A DNA stretch of 64,000 nt from Hormiphora californensis (lineage: Eukaryota; Ctenophora; Tentaculata; Cydippida; Pleurobrachiidae): the NCBI GenBank assembly GCA_020137815.1, contig CM035362.1:4874008-4938007 (forward strand), in the 5' to 3' direction. Under the pieces are notes generated by a model. It was not told the origin of the DNA. It did no database searches and saw only the letters and a list, made by a program, of their open reading frames with translations. Within the stretch, counting starts at the first letter, position 1. Every line of letters begins with the position of its first letter. A program made the position numbers and the translations under genes. This document shows positions 37,901-52,000 of the stretch, piece after piece.

Positions 37901-40900
37901 GCCCCAACCCCAGCGGTTTGGCGGGGGGCCCCAAGATAGGGTTAAAAAACAGCGGGGTTCCGGTCCAAAAAGGGGGGGTTTGGCCCAAACCCAAAGATCA
38001 GGGGGGACGTCGAAGAGTTTGGGATTTTGGAAAATTTTGTCACCGAAGAATTAAATTTCGGGGGGGAGGACCAAGGGGGGTGGTGAATAGAAAATGGACG
38101 AGGCTTCAACACGGTGGCCCAGATGATGTGGCCCAACCCAGCTCCAGGGGGTTTGAAGGTGGTAAACCCCAAACGGCAGGGGGGTTACAACACGGTTCCC
38201 CGGCCCCCGATGTGGGGTTCCAACAAGTCAGGTGGGGGTTTCCCGTCGAACGGAGTTGGATTTGGGAAAAAATGTTGTAACAGAAAAAAATTTCTGGTGG
38301 AGGCCAAGGGGGGTTTGAAAATTTAGAAAAGGGAAAACGAGGCTTAACGCGGTCGGACCAGAGGCTGGCCCCAAACCCCCACGCTCCAGGGGGGGGGGGG
38401 GGGTGGTGTAAAACCCCCAAAAAGGAGAGGTTACAACAGGGGTTCCCCGGCCCCAGATGAGGGGTTTGGTCCAACAAGCGGGTGGGGTTTCGTCGAACGA
38501 GTTGGATTTGGAAAATTTGAAAAACCAAAAGAAATTTTGGTGGAGGAAAGGGGTGGAAAAGGGGAAGGGGTTAAAAGCGGTCCGGGGGACCAGGGGGTTT
38601 TAAACGGAAAAACCCCGGGCCAAAACCATAGGGGGTGCAAAGGGGGAAAAAAACCAAAAAAAGGGGGGAATTTTAAAAGGGCCGGGGTTCCAGTGGCTGG
38701 TTTCCAACCCCAGAATAGGGGGGGTTTTCTAGAAAAACATTGGGAAAAAAGTTAAAAGGAACAAAGGGGGGAAAATTTTAAGGGGGGGAAAAATTGAAAA
38801 ATTTTGGGGTTTGAAGGGGGGTTTAAAAGGCAGGGTACCCAAAAGAAGGCCCGACGAAAAAAGGGTTGGCCATGTGAAAAAATGGGGGGAAAGGGGTGGG
38901 GAAGGTGGAAAAAAAAGGACCGGGGGTTTAAACAGGGCCCGGCCTATGGGCCCCAGCCCCAGGGGTGGGGAATTAAAAAGGGGTTGTAAAGGTTTGGTTA
39001 AACGGAAACAAGAAGGGTGGTTTTTGTGAAAAAGAAAAAGTTTCAAAAGGGGTAAATTTGGTGGAGGCCCCAAGGTGGGGAAAAAGGAAAAGGCGAGGTT
39101 AACAGCGGTCGGCAGATGAGCTGGCCCAACCCCAGGCCCCAGGGGTGGGTTGTAAACCCCAAAACGGAAGGTAAAAGGGTTGGTCAGAGAGTGGAAAAAG
39201 ATCAGGGGGTGGTTGTTGAAGATTTGGGTTGAAAATTTGAAAACAAGAATTAATTTTTGGGTGGGGGAAAGGGGGTGAACTAGAAAATGGACGAGGCTTA
39301 AACAGCGGCCCCCGGGACAGATGAGCGGGCCCAACCCCCCCGGGTTTTGGGGGGAGGTGGTAAACCCCCCAAACGGAAGAGGTTACAAAAGCGGTTGGTC
39401 CAGTGATGCTTGGTCCAACAAGATAGGGGTGGATTCGTCGAACGATTTGGATTTGAAAATTTGTCCCCAAAGAAGTTATTTTTCGGGGGTGGAGGCGAAG
39501 GTTGGTTTGAATAAAAAAAATGGACGGGGGTTTTTCAACGCGGCCCGGACCAGTGATTTGGCCCCCAACCCCCACGCCCCAGGGGGGGTGCGGGGGGAAC
39601 CCCCCAAAACGGCCAGGGGGTTTACAACAGGGTTCGGTCCGATGATGGGTCCAACAAGATCAGGGGGTTGGTTTTCGTGAACGATGGATTTAAAAGTTTC
39701 ACCAAAGAAGTTATAATTTCGGGGGGGAGGCAAAGGTGGTGAATAGAAAAGACGAGGTTTAACAGCGGCCCGGACCAGAGATGGGGCCAAACCCACGCTC
39801 CAGGTGGTGCGGGGTGGTAAACCCCCCCAAAACGGGGGCAGAGGTTACAACAGCGGTTCCGGTCCAGATGAGCGGGGCCAAAAAAGATAGGTGGTGGATG
39901 GGAAAAAGGAGGGGAAAAGTTGAGAAGAAGTTAAAATTTTTGGGGTGGGGGGGCGGGGGTGGTGAACTAAAAATGGACGAGGTTCAACAGGGCTCCGGAC
40001 CAGAGAGCTGGCCAAACCCACGTCCGGGTGGTGCAGGTGGTAAACCCCAAAAACGGCAGGGTTAAAACAGCGGTTTCCGGTCCAGATGATGGGCCAACAA
40101 AGATCGGGGGTGGTGGATTCGTCGAAGGGTGGAGTTGAAATGTTTCCCGAAGAAGTTATAATTTGGTGGAGGCGAAGGTGGTGAACAGAAAAGGGAGGCT
40201 TCAACAGCGGCCCCGGACCAGATGTGCGGCCCCAAACCCACGTCCAGGTGGTGCAGGGGGGTAAAAACCCAAAAGGGCAGAGGTTACAAAAAGGGGTTTC
40301 CCGGTCCGATGATGGGGCCAAAAGATCAGGGGTGGATTCGTCGAACGAGTTGGAGTTGTAAAATTTTGCACCAAGAAGTTATAATATCTGGTGGAGGCGA
40401 AGGGGGGTTGAACTAAAAAATGGACGAGGCTTCAACAGCGTCCGGACCAGATGATGCGGGGCCCAACCCCACGCCCCAGGTGGTGCAGGGGTTTTAAACC
40501 CCAAAACGGCAGAGGTTACAACCGGGGGTTCCGGGTCCAGATGAGTGGTAAAACAAGATCAGGTGGTGGATTCGTCAAACGATTGGAGTTAAAAAAGTTG
40601 TCACGAAGAAGTTATAATTTTGGTGGGGGGAGGTGGTGAACTAGAAAAGGACGAGGTTTCAACAGCGGCCCGGACCAGATGAGCTGGCCCAAACCCACGC
40701 CCCAGGTGGGGCAGGTGGAAAACCCCAAAAAACGGCAGAGGTTAAAAGCGGTTCCGGTTTTCCAGATGATGCTGGCCCAAACAAGACAGGTGGTGGATTC
40801 GTCAACGATTGGAGTTGAAAGTTGTCACGAAGAAGTTAAAAAAATTGGGGGGGCAAGGGGGGAACTAGAAAAGGGACGGGGCCCAAAACAGGGTCCGGAC

Positions 40901-43052
40901 CAGATGTGTGGCCCAACCCACCCTCCAGGTGGTGAGGTGGTAAAACCCAAAACGGAGAGGTTAAAAGCGGTTCCGGGGTCCAGATGAGCGGGTTTCCCAA
41001 AAAGATGGGTGGTGGTTTGTCGAACGAGTTGGAGGTAAAAGTTGTCCCCGAAAAAGTTAATTTTGGTGGAGGCGAAGGGGGTGAATAGAAAATGGCGAGG
41101 TTTCAACGCGGCCCCGGGGGCCCAAATGTGCTGGCCCAACCCCCCCTCAGGTGGGCAGGTGGAAAACCCCCAAAGGGGCAAGGTTACAAAGCGGTTTCCG
41201 GTCCGTGTGGGGTTCCAAACAAGATCAGGTGGTGGTTTCGTCGAACGATTTGGAGTTGAAATGTTGTCCCCGAAGAATTTAAAAAAATTTTGGTGGAGGG
41301 AAAGGTGGTGAAAATAAAAATGGACGAGGTTCAACAGCGGCCCCGGGACCAGATGATGCGGCCCCCAACCCCAGCCCAGGTGGGGGGCAGGTGGAAAACC
41401 CCAAAAGGCAAGGTTACAACAGCGGTTCCGGCCCCCAGATGATGTGGTCCAACAAATCAGGTGGTTTGTGAAGAGTGGGGTTGTAAATGTGTTTTTTTAA
41501 AACAAGAAGTATAATTTCTGGTGGGGCAAAGGGGTTTGGGGGAATAGAAAATGGCGAGGCTTCAACAGGGCTCCGGACCAGATGATGTGGCCCAACCCAC
41601 GCCCCAGGGTGGTGCAGGGGGGAAAAACCCCAAAAGGCGGGTTTTTACAACAGCGGTTCCGGCCAGATGTGGGCCCAAACAAGATAGGTGGTGGATTTTT
41701 TCGAACGAGTTGGGTTGAATTTTTGTGTAAAGAAGAATAAAATTCTGGTGGGGGCGAAGGTGGGGGGAATGAAAATGGACGAGGCTTCAACAGCGGCCCG
41801 GCCCAGTGAGCGGGGCCCAAAACCCGCTCCAGGGGGTTTGAGGGGGAAAACCCCAAAAAAAGGAAAAGGGGGGGGGGGTTCAACAGGGTTCGGTCAAGAG
41901 GGTGCTGGTCAACAAGATCAGGTGGTGGATTCGTCGAACGAGTTGGAGTTGAAAATGTTGTCACCGAAGAAGTTATAATTTCTGGTGGAGGCGAAGGTGG
42001 TGAACTAGAAAATGGACGAGGCTTCAACAGCGGCTCCGGACCAGATGATGCTGGCCCAACCCACGCTCCAGGTGGTGCAGGTGGTAAACCCCAAAACGGC
42101 AGAGGTTACAACAGCGGTTCCGGTCCAGATGATGCTGGTCCAACAAGATCAGGTGGTGGATTCGTCGAAGGGTTTTGGGGGAGTTAAAAAGTTGTCACCG
42201 AAAAAATTTTTATTTCGGGGTGGGGGGAAGGTGGGTGTGGGGGGTTAAAACCCTGGCCCAATGGGGCCCCAAAGTGGTGGTGGGGGGTTTTAAACCCCAA
42301 AAGGAGAGGTTAAAAACGCGGCCCGGGCCAGATGAGCGGGTCCAAACAAGTCAGGTGGGGTTGTGAAGATTGGGGTTTGAAAAAAAACGAAAAAATTTAA
42401 AATTTCGGGTGGAGGCGAGGGGTGTTTTTTGGGGGGGCCAACAGCGGGGGACCGTGATCGGCCCCCAACCCCAGTGGTGGTAAAAGGGGGGTAAAAAAGG
42501 CAAAATACAAAAAGGGGTTGGGTCCAATGTGCCGGCCAAAAGACGGGGTGGTGGAGGTTGGGGGTTTGGTTTTTGTAAAGGGAAATTAATTTGGGGGGGG
42601 AAGGTGGTAAAATAGAAATGGACGAGGTTTTTCAAAAAGCGGTCCGGACCAGATGATGTGGCCAACCCAAAGCTCCGGTGGTGCAGGGAAAAACCCCAAA
42701 ACGGCAGAGGTTTAAAAACAGCGGTTCCGGTCCAGAGTGTGGTCCAAACAAGATCAGGTGGGGTTTGTCGAACGAGTTGGATTTGAAAAATGTTGTCACC
42801 GAAAAAAGGGAAATTTTTATTTGGTGGAGGGGAAGGTGGTTGAACTAGAAAAGGAGAGGTTTCAACGCGGGTCCGGGAACCAAATTTGGCCCAAAACCCA
42901 ACCCCCCATTCCCCAAAAAACCTTAAACCCCCCCTTTTCCCTCCATGGGGGTTTTCCCCCCCCGGGGGTTTTTTCTAAACTTATTGAAAAATTTTTCACC
43001 AAAAAAAATTAACAACCCCCATTTTTTTCAAAAACACCTTCCCCACCCCTCC
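34990..43052 (+). repeat. Error-laden upstream part of the 28/77-residue repeat array
   Basis: From about 35520 the same repeat motifs as in the clean array recur (GGTTACAACAGCGG, GATGATGCTGG, GGTGGATTCGTCGAACGAG). Almost every unit carries single-base losses and swollen G, A or C runs, so no frame stays open beyond a few hundred bases. Neighbouring units at 43086 onwards are nearly perfect. The first 500 bases and 42900-43052 are mostly homopolymer noise. The 5' end and start of the giant gene should lie here or further left and cannot be placed. Confidence 0.85.
35820..36530 (+). repeat. 84-bp (28-residue) single-motif array
   Basis: About eight copies of an 84-bp unit encoding GGAGGKP-EDGRGYNSGSGPDYAGP-THAL. 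It lacks the FVERVG/VVTEE spacer of the 231-bp units and has Tyr where those have Asp (PDYAG versus PDDAG). Three copies have 1-2-bp insertions at the CCCAACCCACGCTC junction. Confidence 0.85.
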
Positions 43053-46000
43053 GGACCAGATGATGCTGGCCCAACCCACGCTCCAGGTGGTGCAGGTGGT
43101 AAACCCCAAAACGGCAGAGGTTACAACAGCGGTTCCGGTCCAGATGATGCTGGTCCAACAAGATCAGGTGGTGGATTCGTCGAACGAGTTGGAGTTGTAA
43201 ATCTTGTCACCGAAGAAGTTATAATATCTGGTGGAGGCGAAGGTGGTGAACTAGAAAATGGACGAGGCTTCAACAGCGGTTCCGGACCAGATGATGCTGG
43301 CCCAACCCACGCTCCAGGTGGTGCAGGTGGTAAACCCCAAAACGGCAGAGGTTACAACAGCGGTTCCGGTCCAGATGATGCTGGTCCAACAAGATCAGGT
43401 GGTGGATTCGTCGAACGAGTTGGAGTTGTAAATGTTGTCACCGAAGAAGTTATAATATCTGGTGGAGGCGAAGGTGGTGAACTAGAAAATGGACGAGGCT
43501 TCAACAGCGGCTCCGGACCAGATGATGCTGGCCCAACCCACGCTCCAGGTGGTGCAGGTGGTAAACCCCAAAATGGCAGAGGTTACAACAGCGGTTCCGG
43601 TCCAGATGATGCTGGTCCAACAAGATCAGGTGGTGGATTCGTCGAACGAGTTGGAGTTGTAAATGTTGTCACCGAAGAAGTTATAATATCTGGTGGAGGC
43701 GAAGGTGGTGAACTAGAAAATGGACGAGGCTTCAACAGCGGCTCCGGACCAGATGATGCTGGCCCAACCCACGCTCCAGGTGGTGCAGGTGGTAAACCCC
43801 AAAACGGCAGAGGTTACAACAGCGGTTCCGGTCCAGATGATGCTGGTCCAACAAGATCAGGTGGTGGATTCGTCGAACGAGTTGGAGTTGAAAATGTTGT
43901 CACCGAAGAAGTTATAATTTCTGTTGGAGGCGAAGGTGGTGAACTAGAAAATGGACGAGGCTTCAACAGCGGCTCCGGACCAGATGAAGCTGGCCCAACC
44001 CACGCTCCAGGTGGTGCAGGTGGTAAACCCCAAAACGGCAGAGGTTACAACAGCGGTTCCGGTCCAGATGATGCTGGTCCAACAAGATCAGGTGGTGGAT
44101 TCGTCGAACGAGTTGGAGTTGTAAATGTTGTCACCGAAGAAGTTATAATATCTGGTGGAGGCGAAGGTGGTGAACTAGAAAATGGACGAGGCTTCAACAG
44201 CGGCTCCGGACCAGATGATGCTGGCCCAACCCACGCTCCAGGTGGTGCAGGTGGTAAACCCCAAAACGGCAGAGGTTACAACAGCGGTTCCGGTCCAGAT
44301 GATGCTGGTCCCACAAGATCAGGTGGTGGATTCGTCGAACGAGTTGGAGTTGAAAATGTTGTCACCGAAGAAGTTATAATTTCTGGTGGAGGCGAAGGTG
44401 GTGAACTAGAAAATGGACGAGGCTTCAACAGCGGCTACGGACCAGATGATGCTGGCCCAACCCACGCTCCAGGTGGTGCAGGTGGTAAACCCCAAAACGG
44501 CAGAGGTTACAACAGCGGTTCCGGTCCAGATGATGCTGGTCCCACAAGATCAGGTGGTGGATTCGTCGAACGAGTTGGAGTTGAAAATGTTGTCACCGAA
44601 GAAGTTATAATTTCTGGTGGAGGCGAAGGTGGTGAACTAGAAAATGGACGAGGCTTCAACAGCGGCTACGGACCAGATGATGCTGGCCCAACCCACGCTC
44701 CAGGTGGTGCAGGTGGTAAACCCCAAAACGGCAGAGGTTACAACAGCGGTTCCGGTCCAGATGATGCTGGTCCAACAAGATCAGGTGGTGGATTCGTCGA
44801 ACGAGTTGGAGTTGAAAATGTTGTCACCGAAGAAGTTATAATTTCTGGTGGAGGCGAAGGTGGTGAACTAGAAAATGGACGAGGCTTCAACAGCGGCTCC
44901 GGACCAGATGATGCTGGCCCAACACACGCTCCAGGTGGTGCAGGTGGTAAACCCCAAAACGGCAGAGGTTACAACAGCGGTTCCGGTCCAGATGATGCTG
45001 GTCCAACAAGATCAGGTGGTGGATTCGTCGAACGAGTTGGAGTTGAAATTGTTATCAACGAAGAAATTATAATTTCTGGTGGAGGCGAAGGTGGTGAACT
45101 AGAAAATGGACGAGGCTTCAACAGCGGCTCCGGACCAGATGATGCTGGCCCAACCCACGCTCCAGGTGGTGCAGGTGGTAAACCCCAAAACGGCAGAGGT
45201 TACAACAGCGGTTCCGGTCCAGATGATGCTGGTCCAACAAGATCAGGTGGTGGATTCGTCGAACGAGTTGGAGTTGAAAATGTTGGCACCGAGGAAGTTA
45301 TAATATCTGAAGGAGGCGAAGGTGGTGAACTAGAAAATGGACGAGGCTTCAATAGCGGATCCGGACCAGATGAAGCTGGCCCAACCCACGCTCCAGGTGG
45401 TGCAGGTGGTAAACCCCAAAACGGCAGAGGTTACAACAGCGGTTCCGGTCCAGATGATGCTGGTCCAACAAGATCAGGTGGTGGATTCGTCGAACGAGTT
45501 GGAGTTGTAAATGTTGTCACCGAAGAAATTATAATTTCTGTTGGAGGCGAAGGTGGTGAACTAGAAAATGGACGAGGCTTCAACAGCGGCTCCGGACCAG
45601 ATGATGCTGGCCCAACCCACGCTCCAGGTGGTGCAGGTGGTAAACCCCAAAACGGCAGAGGTTACAACAGCGGTTCCGGTCCAGATGATGCTGGTCCAAC
45701 AAGATCAGGTGGTGGATTCGTCGAACGAGTTGGGGTTGAAATTGTTGTCAACGAAGAAATTATAATTTCTGGTGGAGGCCAAGGTGGTGAACTAGAAAAT
45801 GGACGAGGCTTCAACAGCGGATCCGGACCAGATGATGCTGGCCCAACCCACGCTCCGGGTGGTGCAGGTGGTAAACCCCAAAACGGCAGAGGTTACAACA
45901 GCGGTTCCGGTCCAGATGATGCTGGTCCAACAAGATCAGGTGGTGGATTCGTCGAACGAGTTGGAGTTGAAAATGTTGTCAACGAAGAAATTATAATTTC

Positions 46001-49000
46001 TGGTGGAGGCCAAGGTGGTGAACTAGAAAACGGACGAGGCTTCAACAGCGGCTCCGGACCAGATGATGCTGGCCCAACCCACGCTCCAGGTGGTGCAGGT
46101 GGTAAACCCCAAAACGGCAGAGGTTACAACAGCGGTTCCGGTCCAGATGATGCTGGTCCAACAAGATCAGGTGGTGGATTCGTCGAACGAGTTGGAGTTG
46201 AAAATGTTGTCAACGAAGAAATTATAATTTCTGGTGGAGGCCAAGGTGGTGAACTAGAAAACGGACGAGGCTTCAACAGCGGCTCCGGACCAGATGATGC
46301 TGGCCCAACCCACGCTCCAGGTGGTGCAGGAGGTAAACCCCAAAACGGCAGAGGTTACAACAGCGGTTCCGGTCCAGATGATGCTGGTCCAACAAGATCA
46401 GGTGGTGGATTCGTCGAACGAGTGACCATAGAAGAAGTGACCACAGAAAAAGCGACCACAGAAGAAGTGACCACCGAAGAAGTGACCACAGAAGAAGTGA
46501 CTACAGAAGAAGTGACTACAGAAGAAGTGACCACCGAAACAGTCACGACTCAAGAAGTGACCACAGAAGAAGTGACCACAGAAGTAGTGACTACAGAAGA
46601 AGTGACCACCGAAACAGTCACGACTCAAGAAGTGACGACAGAAGAAGTGACCACTGAAGAAGTGACAACAGAAGAAGTGACCACCGAAACAGTCATGACT
46701 CAAGAAGTGACCACAGAAGAAGTGACCACTGAAGAAGTGACAACAGAAGAAGTGACCACCGAAACAGTCACGACCCAAGCAGTGACGACAGAAGAAGTGA
46801 CCACAGAAGAAGTGACCACCGAAACAGTCACGACTCAAGAAGTGACCACAGAAGAAGTGACCACAGAAGAAGTGACCACAGAAACAGTCACGACTCAAGA
46901 AGTGACAACTCAAGAAGTGACCACAGAAGAAGTGACCACAGAAACAGTCACGACTCAAGAAGTGACCACAGAAGAAGTGACCACTGAAGAAGTGACTACA
47001 GAAGAAGTGACCACCGAAACAGTCACAACTCAAGAAGTGACCACAGAAGAAGTGACCACAGAAGAAGTGACCACCGAAACAGTTACGACTCAAGAAGTGA
47101 CGACTCAAGAAGTGACCACAGAAGAAGTGACCACAGAAGAGGTTACTACAGAAGAAGTGACCACCGAAACAGTCACGACTCAAGAAGTGACCACAGAAGA
47201 AGTTACAACAGAAGAAGTGACCACAGAAGAAGTGACGACAGAAGAAGTGACCACCGAAACAGTCACTACTCAAGAAGTGACCACAGAAGAAGTGACCACA
47301 GTAGAAGTTACCACCGAAGAAGTGACCACCGAAACTGTCACGACTCAAGAAGTTACAACAGAAGAAGTGACCACCGAAACAGTCACGACTCAAGAAGTGA
47401 CCACAGAAGAAGTGACCACAGAAGAAGTGACCACAGAAGAAGTGACCACCGAAACAGTCACGACTCAAGAAGTGACCACAGAAGAAGTGACCACAGAAGT
47501 AGTGACTACAGAAGAAGTGACCACCGAAACAGTCACGACTCAAGAAGTGACGACAGAAGAAGTGACCACTGAAGAAGTGACAACAGAAGAAGTGACCACC
47601 GAAACAGTCACGACTCAAGAAGTGACCACAGAAGAAGTGACCACTGAAGAAGTGACAACAGAAGAAGTGACCACCGAAACAGTCACGACCCAAGCAGTGA
47701 CGACAGAAGAAGTGACCACAGAAGAAGTGACCACCGAAACAGTCACGACTCAAGAAGTGACCACAGAAGAAGTGACCACAGAAGAAGTGACCACAGAAAC
47801 AGTCACGACTCAAGAAGTGACAACTCAAGAAGTGACCACAGAAGAAGTGACCACAGAAACAGTCACGACTCAAGAAGTGACCACAGAAGAAGTGACCACT
47901 GAAGAAGTGACCACAGAAGAAGTGACCACCGAAACAGTCACAACTCAAGAAGTGACCACAGAAGAAGTGACCACAGAAGAAGTGACCACCGAAACAGTTA
48001 CGACTCAAGAAGTGACGACTCAAGAAGTGACCACAGAAGAAGTGACCACAGAAGAGGTTACTACAGAAGAAGTGACCACCGAAACAGTCACGACTCAAGA
48101 AGTGACCACAGAAGAAGTTACAACAGAAGAAGTGACCACAGAAGAAGTGACGACAGAAGAAGTGACCACCGAAACAGTCACGACTCAAGAAGTGACCACA
48201 GAAGAAGTGACCACCGAAATAGTCACGACTCAGGAAGTGACTACAGAAGAAGTGACCACTGAAGAAGTGACCACAGAAGAAGTGACCACCGAAACAGTTA
48301 CGACTCAAGAAGTGACGACTCAAGAAGTGACCACAGAAGAAGTGACCACAGAAGAGGTTACTACAGAAGAAGTGACCACCGAAACAGTCACGACTCAAGA
48401 AGTGACCACAGAAGAAGTTACAACAGAAGAAGTGACCACAGAAGAAGTGACGACAGAAGAAGTGACCACCGAAACAGTCACGACTCAAGAAGTGACCACA
48501 GAAGAAGTGACCACCGAAATAGTCACGACTCAGGAAGTGACTACAGAAGAAGTGACCACTGAAGAAGTGACTACAGAAGAAGTGACCACCGAAACAGTTA
48601 CGACTCAAGAAGTGACCACAGAAGAAGTGACCACAGAAACAGTCACGACTCAAGAAGTGACCACAGAAGAAGTGACCACAGAAACAGTCACGACTCAGGA
48701 AGTGACTACAGAAGAAGTGGCAATTGAAGTTGAAACAATTGCTTCTTTTACAGGGAGCTTGGTAACGGGCACTGATGAAGTCGTACGACCAGCTATACCT
48801 ACTGGTTTAATTACATCAACCTTTATAACTGTGGTCCCTGAATTCGCTGTTCGAGAGACAGCTACAGAAGAAGTGACCACAGAAGAAGTGACCACAGAAG
48901 AAGTGACCACAGAAGAAGTTATTCCATTATTACCTGGAGCAGTCCCAGGAGCAGTTGGAATCCCAGGAGCAGCTGGATTCCCAGGAGCAGCTGGATTGCC

Positions 49001-52000
49001 AGGAGCAGCTGAATTCCCAGGAGCAGCTGGATTCCCAGGAGCAGCTGGAGTCCCAGGAGCAGCTGGATTCCCAGGAGCAGTTGGGATCCCAGGAGTAGTT
49101 GGAGTCCCAGGAGCAGCTGGAGTCCCAGGAGCAGCTGAATTCCCAGGAGCAGCTGGATTCCCAGGAGCAGCTGTAGTCCCAGGAGCAGCTGGATTCTCAG
49201 GAGCAGCTGGATTCCCAGGAGCAGCTGGATTGCCAGGAGCAGCTGAATTCCCAGGAGCAGCTGGATTGCCAGGAGCAGCTGGAGTCCCAGGAGCAGCTGG
49301 TGTCCCAGGAATAGCTGAAGTCCCAGGAGCAGCTGGAGTCGCAGGAGCAGCTGGATTCCTAGGAGCAGCTGTAGTCCCAGGAGCAGCTGGATTCCCAGGA
49401 GCAGCTGGAGTCCCAGGAGCAGCTGGATTCCCAGGACCAGCTGGATTGCCAGGAGCAGCTGAATTCCCAGGAGCAGCTGGATTGCCAGGAGCAGCTGGAG
49501 TCCCAGGAGCAGCTGGAGTCCAAGGAATAGCTGAAGTCCCAGGAGCAGCTGGAGTCCCAGGAGCAGCTGGAGTCCCAGGAGCAGCGGGATTCCCAGGAGC
49601 AGCTGGAGTCCCAGGAGAAGCTGGATTCCCAGGAGTAGCTGTAGTCCCAGGAGCAGCTGGAGTCCCAGGAGCAGCTGGAGTCTCAGGAATTTCAGGAATG
49701 TCCGGATTTGCCGGATCAGCTGGAGCAGCTGGAGTCCCAGGAATGACCGGGGTTGCCGGAGTCCTAGAAGCAGGTGGAGTGTCAGGAATGTCTGGAGTCT
49801 CAGGAATGACCGGGGTTGCCGGAGTCTCAGGAATTTCCGGAGTCTCAGGAATGTCCGGAGTCCCAGGAATAAATGATAAATCTGAGGGAAGTGGTGATGA
49901 AGTTCTGTCCATGCTAGAAGATTTTGTTTTGAATGGGGCAGGAATGGAAGAGATTGACATTGAAGATATCTCATTTGAACAAGAAGATGTGATCGAGGGA
50001 AGTTTAACAATAACCGAAACTGAAACCGGGGGAATAGAAGTGGAAGAAGATGTAATGGAAGTATTCAAAGAGAGCGTGGACATAACTTCTGTTATGAATG
50101 GGGCAGGAATGGAAGAGATGGACATTGAAGATATCTCATTTGAACAAGAAGATGTGATCGAGGGAAGTTTAACAATAACCGAAACTGAAACCGGGGGAAT
50201 AGAAGTGGAAGAAGATGTAATGGAAGTATTCAAAGAGAGCGTGGACATAACTTCTGTTATGAATGGGGCAGGAATGGAAGAGATTGACATTGAAGATATC
50301 TCATTTGAACAAGAAGATGTGATCGAGGGAAGTTTAACAATAACCGAAACTGAAACCGAGGGAATAGAAGTGGAAGAAGATGTAATGGAAGTATTCAAAG
50401 AGAGCGTGGACATAACTTCTGTTATGAATGGGGCAGGAATGGAAGAGATGGACATTGAAGATATCTCATTTGAACAAGAAGATGTGATCGAGGGAAGTTT
50501 AACAATAACCGAAACTGAAACCGGGGGAATAGAAGTGGAAGAAGATGTAATGGAAGTATTCAAAGAGAGCGTGGACATAACTTCTGTTATGAATGGGGTA
50601 GGAATGGAAGAGATGGACATTGAAGATATCTCATTTGAACAAGAAGATGTGATCGAGGGAAGTTTAACAATAACCGAAACTGAAACCGGGGGAATAGAAG
50701 TGGAAGAAGATGTAATGGAAGTATTCAAAGAGAGCGTGGACATAACTTCTGTTTTGAATGGGGCAGGAATGGAAGAGATGGACATTGAAGATATCTCATT
50801 TGAACAAGAAGATGTGATCGAGGGAAGTTTAACAATAACCGAAACTGAAACCGGGGGAATAGAAGTGGAAGAAGATGTAATGGAAGTATTCAAAGAGAGC
50901 GTGGACATAACTTCTGTTATGAATGGGGCAGGAATGGAAGAGATGGACATTGAAGATATCTCATTTGAACAAGAAGATGTGATCGAGGGAAGTTTATCAA
51001 TAACCGAAACTGAAACCGGGGGAATAGAAGTGGAAGAAGATGTAATGGAAGTATTCAAAGAGAGCGTGGACATAACTTCTGTTATGAATGGGGCAGGAAT
51101 GGAAGAGATGGACATTGAAGATATCTCATTTGAACAAGAAGATGTGATCGAGGAAAGTTTAACAATAACCGAAACTGAAACCGGGGGAATAGAAGTGGAA
51201 GAAGATGTAATGGAAGTATTCAAAGAGAGCGTGGACATAACTTCTGTTATGAATGGGGCAGGAATGGAAGAGATGGACATTGAAGATATCTCATTTGAAC
51301 AAGAAGATGTGATCGAGGGAAGTTTAACAATAACCGAAACTGAAACCGGGGGAATAGAAGTGGAAGAAGATGTAATGGAAGTATTCAAAGAGAGCGTGGA
51401 CATAACTTCTGTTATGAATGGGGCAGGAATGGAAGAGATGGACATTGAAGATATCTCATTTGAACAAGAAGATGTGATCGAGGGAAGTTTAACAATAACC
51501 GAAACTGAAACCGAGGGAATAGAAGTGGAAGAAGATGTAATGGAAGTATTCAAAGAGAGCGTGGACATAACTTCTGTTATGAATGGGGCAGGAATGGAAG
51601 AGATGGACATTGAAGATATCTCATTTGAACAAGAAGATGTGATCGAGGGAAGTTTAACAATAACCGAAACTGAAACCGAGGGAATAGAAGTGGAAGAAGA
51701 TGTAATGGAAGTATTCAAAGAGAGCGTGGACATAACTTCTGTTATGAATGGGGCAGGAATGGAAGAGATTGACATTGAAGATATCTCATTTGAACAAGAA
51801 GATGTGATCGAGGAAAGTTTAACAATAACCGAAACTGAAACCGGGGGAATAGAAGTGGAAGAAGATGTAATGGAAGTATTCAAAGAGAGCGTGGACATAA
51901 CTTCTGTTATGAATGGGGCAGGAATGGAAGAGATGGACATTGAAGATATCTCATTTGAACAAGAAGATGTGATCGAGGGAAGTTTAACAATAACCGAAAC

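Noticed and set aside
42945-43052. ATG-like start of the giant ORF at 42945
   Set aside because: It lies in homopolymer noise, reads through non-repeat sequence and gives no signal peptide. The true start is upstream and unresolved.
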